Source: Lingula anatina
Taxonomy: Eukaryota; Brachiopoda; Lingulata; Lingulida; Lingulidae
DNA length: 41,952 nucleotides
Direction: 5' to 3'
Assembly (NCBI RefSeq): GCF_001039355.2
Contig: NW_019773613.1
Coordinates: 18,800 to 60,751, forward strand
Shown: positions 24,004 through 36,500 of the stretch, piece after piece
How positions within the stretch are numbered: position 1 is the first letter of the stretch
How the letters are laid out: the number at the start of each line of letters is the position of its first letter
The notes under the pieces: generated by a model
What the model saw: the letters and a program-made list of their open reading frames with translations, nothing else
What the model was told of the DNA's origin: nothing
Databases searched by the model: none
Program-made: the position numbers and the translations under genes

Positions 24004-24217
24004 GACCCATTTCCAGAAATTAGATCGATCTACTTTAGATCGACCTAACTCCCTGGAGGTTCACGCTAAATAGCTGTCAGCCGAGCGGACACTAAAGTTA
24101 ATTACCTTCTTACAGCTTGTAGTAGGCGGGACGGACATTTAAGCCGGATTATCTGACAGTAATCTAGTGAGACTCCCCGCGGGGATAGATCGATCGAAAA
24201 GCTCTGGAAATACAGCC
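24004..24217 (-). mobile_element. Harbinger-type MITE, copy 2
   Basis: This is a reverse-oriented copy of the element at 12656-12850. Its inverted ends contain ATTTCCAGAAATTAGATCG-like sequence around GATCGATC, and its interior shares GTCTCACTAGATTACTGTCA. It lies 59 nt past the gene A stop, so it probably sits in the 3' UTR. The flanks read TTA and TAA rather than a clean direct repeat. Confidence 0.65.
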
Positions 24218-24275
24218 TAAGATTCAACTTGATATCGTGTCATTTGTCAACAGAGGTTCTTAGATCAAGTCCTAT

Positions 24276-24502
24276 TTATCCTATAGCTATGTCCGGCTGC
24301 CTCCAAGGCGCTTGACAAATAAACCCATTGGTTTCATAACACGGTTTATTAACGTAGTTGTAACTGTTTTCAGGATTGATAGCGATGCAATCTGCGTCTG
24401 AGGGCTGATCAGCAGGACGTCCGCCGTCCCAGCCCGGCTTGTAGCCAACAGCAGTGCCGTCCACAAACTTAAATGTACCCTCATTTGCAAGGTCAGTAAT
24501 AC
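24276..24502 (-). CDS. Gene A exon a15 (C-type lectin domain, second half, and stop)
   Basis: The last coding exon completes WIG to WIG-ITDLANEGTF, then GRPADQPSDADC, CYETNGFICQ and a short tail to TAA at 24276-24278. All six cysteines of a long-form domain are present across the two exons. The calcium site-2 positions, usually EPN or QPD plus WND, read RPA and YVN, so classical calcium-dependent sugar binding is doubtful. Confidence 0.87.
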
Positions 24503-27500
24503 CTTGTGACGTAAAAATAGATTGTTACCATCACTATAGGCCTAATACCTACAAACTTGACATTTAATATGGAATATTTCAGTTTCGAAGGTATGCATAG
24601 GTAAAAATGCGTTTTTTTTTTCAAAAAACTCCGATCTCAAATAAGATATGTGAATGGAGAAATGTGAAGTCAGGTGTGTCGTTTCCAATTAACTGAATAC
24701 CAGGTTTGTTGAGCTGCTACATTATGTAATAAGCAGTGATTTAATTAGGTAGTGCTCCTTTGGGCAGGCCAAAGCTTGACTTTGGCAAAGCATGGTTCTG
24801 TCAAAAAAGTATCCATATGTCGGCAACTACTGCATAGAAGAATTTGAAATTTTGCATGCAAGTGGTAGGTTTTGCAGTGTGTAAAATGAGCTGTCCAATG
24901 CTTTACAAATTTGTTAATCTGTGGCAGTATGGCGCGAAAAATACAGACATTGCCAGACAGATAATTGCGCCAAACGAAACTGTTCGCACAGTTTTATAGA
25001 GTTATGCCCAGACTGATGTACCTATACAGAGGCCACACCCAATGTATTGGAAACTTACCACCAGGGTACAGGACCCACTGTCTTTCGGGATATGCTTTTG
25101 CACATAAAAAACCATCCAGTCCGTTCAGAATGAGGGGTAAATTGTCACCAAAACGCATTTTTCAAGGCCCCATAGCGAACACCAAACAGGTTTTAGCAGG
25201 TTAGAATACCAGACGACCTCCGAGAAACCCACTGTAAACAGCAAAACATCGTTGTATGTTTCTCTAATGATTTGTGGACTTTTATCGTTTCTGGGTTGAA
25301 CACTGAAACCTTGCGGCTTTCTTTATTGAGGTCAGATTTCACCTGTACCGCTCAACTAGTCATAACAGAGTTTACAGACATCCAGAAAAGGCCAACGACG
25401 AAGTGTGTGCCGCGTCTAAAGTGACTAGGGTCATTAACAACGTCAGTATTTGGAGTGGATACCACATTGGTGCCAAAACACCAATGGTAGTCATCGGCGA
25501 AAACGGGAACCAGATCAAATAAAGGAATAATCCGGGAACCACTTGACTATCATTTGATAGGGGACACCTTAGAAACAATTTAAGGTTGCACGGTGAGATT
25601 GTCGGTACACCCAGAGCACTTTTAATAACAGATTACTTACAGAACCAAGGGAATGAGCAGCTGCCTTGGTCATCAAAAGCGCCATATTTGAACCACAAAG
25701 ACAATATGTGGGTAGGCCATTACTCGCCAAATCAATGGCCTACATATCCTACAACAAAACTGGACCAAATTGGACAGATTTTGACCGATGCCTGGAATGT
25801 TACTCCAGATTGAACCTATCCCAAGGAATCCCTTGCAACTTGAGAGCGCTGGTAGCAGCCAGAAGAGGTCAGGTGTAACAGCAATCGTTACTATGACTAG
25901 ACACTGACATGAGGGTCCTTTGTGGAGCGTATAACCCTTTTACAGACAACAATTTGGAAAATATGGAGTTTCAAAATATCTCTTTTAATGGTTGTCGTAT
26001 GACGTAGAACAGGCAATGTGTTTTTGTTTGCTTCACTTGCGAATTCAATTAATGAACAGATGTCACAATTAAAAGTTATTAAAACACGATTTCAATCCTT
26101 ATTTTCATTTATCAGTCAGCAAAATAGGAAAAAAACTGATGAAAAATGATTTGGAAAAAAATATTCCATATTAAATGTTAAGTCTGTAGTATCATGTCAA
26201 TAATTAAATACACGTAAAATCAAGAAAGTGCAAAAGACAAAAGTAATTAATTTCAGAAAAATAAGACTTTAGAGTCAAAAGAGAAAAAAAAAGAATTTCA
26301 CATCTGACAATGTCGTAAATAATTTCTTCAAAAATGCCTTTCTATTTAATTCACGCCAAATCACGATCATAGGGAAATGTTGACGAAGCGACATAACACT
26401 GAAGAATTTGAAACTGCCACCATCGCGTATCAGTAAACAAAGCAAAACAAAGCATTAATTAAGCATCGATTTTAGTTAATTGAAGCTCACGACATTGTAA
26501 TAAGGTACCTTATGTACATTAATACCGGTATGGATGCATGCAAACATCATACTGCCGCTCTTTGGACATTATATATACAGCTCTTTGCGATGATTTCTAA
26601 TGTTTCAAGTGTCACTTTGAATTATAATTATTTAGTTTTTTTTTTTTAATAAAAGAAGTTCAACACATCACTTACCAATCCAGTACAGAGACGCTGACTT
26701 TCTTGGTATCTTTGCAACCAGGTATTTATATTCAGGGAGTGACCTTATCATTGCCAGGTCCCCGCCTTCACTACGACACACAGCCCTCGCCTGGGGGAAG
26801 GCTCGTCCAGTATCCTGTATGTTGTAACATCTGTTGGCTATGTTCACGTAATGCAGTGGGCACCCACTTGATCGGTCTACAACAGAAAAATTTTTTAACA
26901 TCTTTATTCTCAAGAGGGTTAAATATTGATAAAGTATAAATAAAGGTGGCAATTCGCCTAGGCATTATATGCTCACCTTCGGAATTTAATAATAATAATA
27001 ATAATAATATACCCACTTGATCGGTCTACAACAGAAATGCGACCTTTGTTTCAAAGTTACCCTTAACTGCTACATATGTCACCATAAAACCAAAATCATA
27101 GTTTTTAATAAATATATTTTTTTTTAAATAAATCTTAAATTATTCTTTTAATGCCATGTCAAAAACAACACATATGCCATAATTTATAAAATGTGCTTTA
27201 AGAAAGAATTTTAAAAACTTAAACCGTAAAAAAAATTTAACTGTAACATAAGCTTGTGCACTTCTTAAGAGCCTTCGGGCGAAAAGGCTGGAAAGGAATA
27301 AAGAACGGAAGAAACCGTTTAAATAGCATCTTACCGTAATTATAAATATAAATGCCTTTATTTAAAAGCACAGAACATCGACAACACAATCGAACACAAT
27401 CGAGGTATATAAATCTATATAGCCTTGAATCCACCGTGCAAGAATAATCATATACCGTATACGTGGTGCCTATAGCACTGTAAAAACTCAATTCATAGAT

Positions 27501-30500
27501 GATTAGCACCATCACCGGGAAATGTGTAACTGTGTTCAGTTTCAGTAAATATATTTTAACAAAAGCATACGTACATGTACAAGAGTAGCTCCCTTCAGTA
27601 TTGACGCAGTCTGCATATGGACCACAGATATTCACTTGTGCACACTCATTAATGTCTGCAACGTTCGTGATCAAAGTTACATTTTACATAATGATGTCAA
27701 GTTTCACAAAAAGCATGAATAGATATCCAGTTTTACAAGTAAAGCGATTACTCCTGAATGTATATGTACAATCAGCATGATAAGCTGACCCAAGATTATC
27801 TTAAACAGTTGCTACGAAACATTCTACACTTCAAAATACCCCCTTATTCAAGATATGCCATACTTGTACATTGTGTGTATTTGTGTCTATAGTACCTGAA
27901 CACATAGTGCCGTTGGATTTACCAAACCCAGTCTTGCACTGACAGACATAGCTTCCGTCCGTGTTGACGCAGGTTGCATTAGGGTCACATATGTCCTTCT
28001 TTAGACACTCGTTTACATCTGAAATAGAAATACGAATAGGAATTCACTGGCTAAATAAGTTTCCTTGTCTATGTACCAAAGTGTTAGTGCTGTACACCAT
28101 AATACTGTCCTAAAGCTTCTCTTACAACCGGTCGTGTGTGCTTCTACGAGCGGTTTGCGTGCAAAAAATTGGCCAAGTAGTAAGACACACGCACGTGGAA
28201 CGTACTTTTTTGGGTGGACGCAAACACGACGCAAAGCAGGCAGCCCGAAAACTGGCCGGCCAGTTTTTCGCTACGACCTGTCTGCGACAATTAGGACGCC
28301 TGGAGCACGCTCGTAGCACGCAAGACAAAAGTACTGAGTAAGTGCGCTAGGCGTGCGTGTAACGCAGGAAAAGCAAATTCCGGGGTATTTTACCAGGAAG
28401 ACGTACTTACCACGCAAGAGACTCGTACGTTCAACTTGCTTTCAATGTACGTGTTAACAAAAAGGGGGGTGAGCCCACTTCCTCCGTGCGTTTATCTTAC
28501 TTCTAAAGTGCGTGGCGAGTACTACTACCATACTTGTGAAGTGCGTCGCACTAAGTGCAGGCGATCCCGAGCAACCACCGCAAGCATTGCGTCGTGATCT
28601 TCGGTCTCCTCTAGCATTAGCAGCTGTAGAAGTCGATGGCGCATCATTCTTGGAAGTGCCATTTTGGAAGCCAAAACAGTGAATGATGAAGAGACTCGGT
28701 GCTCCCTTTTATATTATTTATTATATTATCCGTGCGTTCCACTTCCGTGCTTATTACGTTTCTCTTACGTTTCTCTTACTTCGTAAGTTTGATTTCTGAA
28801 AACGTACGCTTCACTTGCAATACACGTATGATTATCCTACTCACTGTGCGCGACACAAGTACAAATCGTACGTGCTCCTTACTTCTTCCTACTTCCAAAA
28901 AAGGCGTACAGACCACTTGCGGGCCCCACGTTTAGAGCACGACATACCTACTCAAAAAGTACTTACTACTTCGTCCGCTGCGATTTAATTTTCATCCTGC
29001 GACAACGCTACGTCTGACAAGAACTCCGAGGACGCACGATCTCTAAGCACACACGACGGGTTGTAAGAGAGGCTTAAATAGTGAAAGCAACTTAACTGCC
29101 CTTACAAACAGATCATACGTTTTCTAACTCGAGCCTCAGATTTGTGAGCACAAGTATCCAAATTAACGACTTCAGTCACAAATTACTCGCCACAAGCACA
29201 GTGTTTCGATACACAAATCGTTACACAAATCGTTCATCCGCTTATCTACCCGTTTATTGCGTTCCGTATGAGCAAGTGATTGTCGACAAAGCAAAAAGAA
29301 CCTTTAGGGGGCCTATACACCCTGTACAGACAGAGACCCAGAAGGAAGCTGGCCAAATGTTTTTGTTATGAAAGGTCAAGCTAATGGCAAGTAATTCTGC
29401 GTTAGGGTAGTTTTAAAATTCCTATGGCTGGAGTTGTTAATCTGTGCATTTGTGCCCCCAAAACAGTGTAAGAATCGTGCTAGAAACGACAAATAGCGTT
29501 TATGAGGCCTGGTTTATATTTGTAATGAATATCGATAGTATTTAAATTGTATGAAACAAGTCACCTTTGCAAAGTCCATTTCCATCACTTCTGAAGCCTG
29601 TCTTACACTGACACTTCCACTTGGTACCAGAACACGTGCAGGGGACCCCGTCACATTGGGAGCACGGTGAGGGGGGTTCTTGGGGAAAGAAACACATGTA
29701 CATTACCATAGCCCAGGTTAAAAAACGAAATATGGAATTACATTTTATAAATTTCAAAACAATTTACAAAGCAAATACACAAACCGTATCAAATATGGGG
29801 AAATGAATCGATTTGAATTATAATACCTGTTCTATTGGTCCACCAAGTGGTACTGACCGCGACGTCACACACACGACAAGCTTCGTTTACAGGGTCAGTT
29901 TCTCCGTTTTCATAGCAGTACCCGTTGATTAGACAAGCATCTGACTGGAAGTATTAGAAACAATACCGCACTCAGTATGATATAAGTGATAAAACAGATA
30001 CTATGCGAAACAGTTTAAAGATCACGTAATATAGAGAAACTAACGGTGAATACAGTAAACAGCGCGCGCGCCTTTCCTAAAAACGACACTAAATTCTCAC
30101 CAGATGCTCGTTTTACTGTATAGGGGGTGGCGAAAGTATTGCATCACCTATGTGAATGCGCTATATGGCGTATTCCTAAAAAGTGATTCGCGATTTGTTG
30201 CTTGCGTAACCAGTGATGAATTTTCATCAATATACACCTTGATGTAAATGTCCCCCAAAATAGCCGCCAGATAGGGTGTGTCTGGCCAGACTGTATCTAG
30301 GGTTTGCAGAAGGATGGAGTTCACTGCTGAGACCCATAATCCAGCAAGATGTGGTCGCCGGAAGAAGACTAGTGCCAGAGGCGACAGGTGACTTTTTATG
30401 CTGCTAAATATATAAGGCTTTTTAAAAAAAGATATAAATCGTGCAGTGAATAAGCTTAGCAGTGGTCTCGTAATTTGCGGGTTGGGGTTAGCAAAATACT

Positions 30501-33500
30501 GGTTCAAAGAAAGTTCCATGTTACAGGACTTCACACCAGGGTTTTCAGGAGAAAAAGCACTTTTCACCCACAGGACCAGTGTTGTACAAGAGTGGCTTTA
30601 CCAGCATGGTATCAACAGGGTGGACTGGCTTGCCCAATCACCAGACGCAATTTGCTCAAATCAAGTAGAAAAGGATCGCCCCTTTACCAGAATCGCTTTA
30701 TTCCGTTGCCGTCAGAGCCTGGGCCAACAGTAGCCCCCAGAAGATGAAGCGTTATCAGTCTATGTCCTAGGACGGTGGCCATATAAGGAACAGGTGGTTA
30801 TCCAAGAAAATATTTTAATATATTAAAATAATGACATAATAACATGCGTAATGTGAGGACAAATTATTGGTTTGTAAAACTCTTGTAAAGATACTAACTT
30901 AACATAACCAGTTACAATTAAATAGTAATTAAAAATATAAAAAACCCAGCTGTTCACCTCCTAGCAAAACTGAGCAATACTTTTGTCACTCCCTGTAGTA
31001 TCTTACTTTACTATTTAAAGTAAAATGCATTTTGACTTGAAATTCTAAGTGAAACAGTCATACGCATACCTTCAAGGAACAAACATGGTTACTGCAGCGT
31101 ATACAATGGGAGTCGAAGACCGTTACTCTTGTCGAATTAACCGAAAAATTTTGTCCGTCGTTACTTATTTGTAGATCAAAGCTTTGGATGGGAATCCCCC
31201 GTGTCGTCGTTTCCACTAGTGGGGTATCTATGGCTTGCTTCGGTAGTGCACAAACTATCTCAGCATACGATATCAACTCCCCGTTCACCTCGAATGTTCT
31301 CTGCAGAGTTTGTCGACTTCCAGTTGCAAAATCAACCTGAAAGTCAACGAATCAAACTAAAACTAAGCATTCATTCAAGTTACCAACCTGTGCATTTATA
31401 GTTTGTTATATAATATAGAGCAGTATATTCATGTTCAAGTGTACAATTAGACATGAATGACAGTCGCGTCCACATTTTTCAATAAAAGTAAAGAGTACCT
31501 GATGCATGCTGAATCGACATGTAAGACCAGGTCCATCCAATAGGTTTGAGGCACGGAGGGCAATTGCTTCACATTCACGGTCTCTTACATTACAGAGGCC
31601 ACCGCCATCTATGCCTCGGATAACTGGAGGACTGTCCAGTATAACAGAGCAGTCTACTGACCCCCGTCCAGGATTGCACTGGCACACTCCATCAACACAA
31701 GTTCCTTCACCGCTGCATCGACCGGGGCAAAAAAGTTTTCTCAAGTCTGCAAAGTCTGGCATGTCGAACAGCTGAGAAGTAGTAGGTGTGATATCTGTAG
31801 GGTTTGGAGATACACCAAGTGGCTGAGTGGCTGTTGGGTCAGTTGTAGCTATTTTGATTTTACCGGCTTCATTGAGGCAAAATGATTCCATACCCCCCAC
31901 TGCAGCTTCGACAAAGTCATAACCGTCTGAAGTCTGAAACAATTAAAACTGATAACATTTTTTGGGGAAAAGGATAATATGATAAAACATCTGTTAAACA
32001 ATTTCTAGTATTACTTCATATGTAAAATTCTGTTTACATTCACATTTTGAAGTGGTGTTCACATTTTATCGCATGGGCTCAACTTACGTGTATGTCGTCC
32101 ACACATTGCTTTCTTATCGGAGTCATGTCGAAGCCAGGTACTTTTTGACACAACGCATACATGGGCGATTCTCTTAGTTTGCCCTCGCAGTATGCCTTTG
32201 CATGGGCCTCTGTTTTTCCTGATTTGGTGGGCCAACCTTCGTGTATTGGAGGAATTAAGTTATTTTCTTTGTAATTAAATACATAACTAAAGCGTGAAAA
32301 ATCTTGGATTTCATTGTCATTTATATCTTGCCTAGCACGTAGATCCCTTCTCCGTCTCCCCCTTGAAGTTCTACCGATCTGCCTTGGAATATCTTGAGAT
32401 ATGTCTGTCGAATTTTCAACATGTTCCTTGTCAGTTACCAACTGACTGAAATCACAAACTGTAAGGTTTTTGGCTTGGCAGTGACAGTAGTGATGGTCTT
32501 TGATAATACTTCCTACGTGTGATGGCGGAGTCGTTATAGGGACGTTGGGGTCAAAGTAGGTAGCACTGGAGCCGATGCTAAATAAGACGAGTTTTAACTA
32601 CATTAAAGTGAATAAAACATATAAAATTCTATCTCAAAGCTTCCCTCCACTATCTAATGTCAGGAAATATAATGTAATTTTCTTCTGCATATCAGAATTA
32701 AAACGATGCATATGATGTAGGAAAAAAACACTTAGTAGTCCAAGGGAACCAACGTTTTGGTGAAGCAGAAAAACATAATAAGGGAGGGCAGAAAAGAAAA
32801 CTATTTTCAATTGGTACAATTGGTAACGAAGAAGGGAAATAAGCAGAAATCATCAATCAGTTATTTTCATAAATAGGGTTAATGCCGTAAACTGATGTAT
32901 ATTGAAAAACTGGAATCGACACAGAGAGTGTATTTAAGCTGACATTGTGAATAAACCTGCCTCCACACATCTTTTTAGCACATTAGGAAGACATAAAAAA
33001 TAAACAAAATAAAAGAGCATACTTAGGCAAAAAAGTCGGCGTATCGTCTCTTATGTCGCCATTTAAGTTCCCACAAAGCCCACTAACTTTGGTTGCCTGT
33101 TGTCTGAAGTATGACGGCACGTGGACACGTAGATCGAGGTAAGTAATTCTTCTACTGAATATAGCTATGACTACCCGCGCTCCGGAAGAAAATTGAATCT
33201 GAAAATATTCAGGAAGACTATTTGTGCTTTATATATATAAATCACCTATCACCTTCTCTACATTAATAGATGTCAATATTTCGTACTTTAAACCTTCCAG
33301 CAAATTATATTGGCACAAACGAAAATTCGAATTTGAATTCAGAATACGGATATATACACATTTTTGGACACCGAACTGTAAAATTACCGTAAACCTTTTT
33401 CCTCCTGGGTGTTTAATGTAATGTGTGTCAGGAACCGGAAAACTTTCTGCATCGTCGTCTACAGCTCGATACCATATGTTCGGTACAACTTCATGGCCTC

Positions 33501-36500
33501 GTATAATTTTTTGGATATGTGCATCTTTGCATATGTCCAAAATGAACACGTCGTTATTTTCTCTTGCCGCCACTCCACAATTACAATACCCATTAAAACC
33601 GAATCCGCAGTTATTGGTTCTCTGATGCACCTGTTTATTATATTAAATATTTAAAAATGTTAAAATAATCAGAAGACATAATAAAAAATACTTATATCAT
33701 TTGAATCAAACAACACTTTTGAGTGACAGGTCTCTCGAAAAAAATGCAAATGCTTAATAAAACACCGACTGTGAACTTGAACCATTTTTATCAGAGTTTT
33801 TAGACTAGCCGCTACCGGCCTGGTTTTTCCCAATATCTTAGGCAATCTTTATTAGTTTGACATTGTGTTATGATACACGAATGTATAACGGTTTTTTACA
33901 TGGTGGTGGTCCTTTAAAACCAACGGGCCATGACATGGAAGGGCGCTTTAGGTGCAAAAATTGACACTTAAGCTTAATTGTTTATAAAATATTAGCCCAG
34001 ATGTTCCTTAACATAACGACAAATAAAAGGTTTTGAAAGATTCAAATGTTTACATAAAACCAATTACTTTTAAGATAATTAATAAAAAAAAACATAAAAT
34101 CACTTAAAAATCACAATAATCAATCACGATAATCAATAAAAACGCTTTATTAAAAAACATGTTTTTAGCTCCTTTAAAAATTATTTGTTTTAATTGGCCG
34201 GATTTACATTTTAGTCCATAAAGTCTGGTCTGGCCGAAATACGTCTAAAAATAAACATGGCCATTTTATGTAATATTTTATTTTAAGTCTTTCACATCAC
34301 CCCAATATGTTAAATTTGTTTGTATACTCTCTATACATACATGTACATTCAGACAAAAACAACAATATGTTAAAAGAAAATTGGAAAATATAAATCGTAT
34401 ATTACAATTTCATAGACGAGCACCCATCTAAACATATACTTTTTTGTTTTTCGACTGTAAGGTTAAAAACATTAATGGTCAATGTCTTTTTCTATCCTGA
34501 TATTAAATACTGTCATTCTATTTTTTACACTGCATTTTTACAAGTGTTTGTGTGACTGATTCTTAGGTTGGAACATTTGGTTGCACGGGTATTTTGTTTG
34601 CTTTTGAAAAAAAGGTTTTCGTAGGGGACTGCATCTGGTATTTGGGCAGGTCAGTGATCGTTCAAACGTTAATTGACCTTCATTGGGCGCTGGCTTCACT
34701 CTACTTTGATCACTTTACTCTGATACGGGAGTTATTATAATTATAAAAATTTGCCATCAACGATTTATAAAAGTAACTCCTTGATATTCCCAAAATGTTG
34801 GGTGGCTGAAGGGATCTAACTATCAAGTTGATTGAACTGGCAAAATCTTGAATTAATGAATTAATTATTGAATTAATTAAAGGCCAAATAAAATACTACT
34901 CATACGTCAATTATATATGTGTTTGTCTGATTTGCCCCAAAGCGACATTTGTATATACTGTACATTGTTTTTAATCCTAAAAGACAATTTTAAGGGTATT
35001 GTAACCATTTATTATCATCCAGATATCGAGAACGGGGTTTTTCCTGCCTCTAACTATTCAGTAATGCATCTCCCTTTGTGCTGACTTAAGACAATAAAAA
35101 AATAAATATAGGCGTTTATATTTCTCATTGTAATGAATAAGCAACTCATAACTCTATTTTAAGTTGAGATAGTAAATGGTATGGTGCATAACTTTATCCC
35201 TGAACAAGATTTTATCACGGGAACAGGCAGAGGTGACCACGAGTGAATGGACTACAATCCCATGTCGTCATTTTGGTTTAAGTGATTTTGTTATGAGCCC
35301 CTAATTAGAGATTTTCATTAAATAAAGGCATTTTTATGCTTTATCAACGATAACAAATGAAATAAGACTTTTAAGAAAAATTGATGGCAGTGTTTGGGGA
35401 TCACAAATGGTGTCATTAAATCGACGTTTAAACGGTGATCGTGGGTGCACAGGTAAAAGAGAAATTTTAGAAACCTATTGTTCAGTTTTACCTCAAAATT
35501 GCAATTATGACCTCACCCGTACGATGTATAAATGTTAATAAATTTAGTTCTTGAGCACTGAATATATCTCTTTTACCCAAATTAATGTATGTAGAGCAGT
35601 AAATAAGGCGTTTTGGGGCGAACGCTGACAGTACCTTAAGCTTAACTTTACAGTAGGATGTCACATTCCTGCTCGGTTTCCTCATCGATAAAATGCATTT
35701 CAGCCTAAAAAATTGCCTTTTGCCTCAAATATATACATTCTGTCTGCCATACCTGCAGCGCGATGTAAGTGTTTAAAATAATTCTTCCAAAATATTAACA
35801 TCGACTTTCACTGATTGTATCAGTGTAAATTATAAAATCTTACAACTCAGTTCTAGTGTAGTTTCAATATCATTTACAAGTATCGTGAACTGACAAGCTT
35901 GCAATGCAGAGCACCGTTCAGTTTACTTGTAAGTTAAAATACATCACGGTCGTTCCTCTACATGTCAGACATATACCTGTAATTTTAAACAGCCAATAAG
36001 AACAGGTACGTTGTTACTATGATTTTATCCGTAGGTTTCCTCTTTTCATGTCAAAGCCTATTGGTTTTATAGAACGACCACCCTTTAATAAACCGCCATT
36101 ATTTGACATATTTTATTTTATAAGGACATCGATTAGGATTTAGACACCATTTTGTTGTAAAATTTTATTTTTAAAAAATCTTTAAATTAAAATATAATAC
36201 CAAGCCGAAAATAGATTGCAGAAGGAAATAAGATTACTTTATTAGCCTCTTAATCAGAGTCTAATATTTGCGTGTCACCCAAATAAATGCTCATGGGACA
36301 TCACATAATCAATGAAACAAGAATATCCAAACCCCACCTCAAAATATAAATCGTGTCCCATAGCTTTAGCAAGGATAAACTCCCCTTCTTCTTGATTGGA
36401 ATAGTACCTGTAATGAAAATTAATAGTAATTTATTGTGCACTAAAATGTTTCAGTACATTTTACAGGCCCTCTAAACTACTAGTGTTATACATACATGTA

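Noticed and set aside
33229-33654. Plus-strand open frames over 33409-33654
   Set aside because: They are antisense shadows of gene A exon a5, which carries the clear VWD signature on the minus strand.
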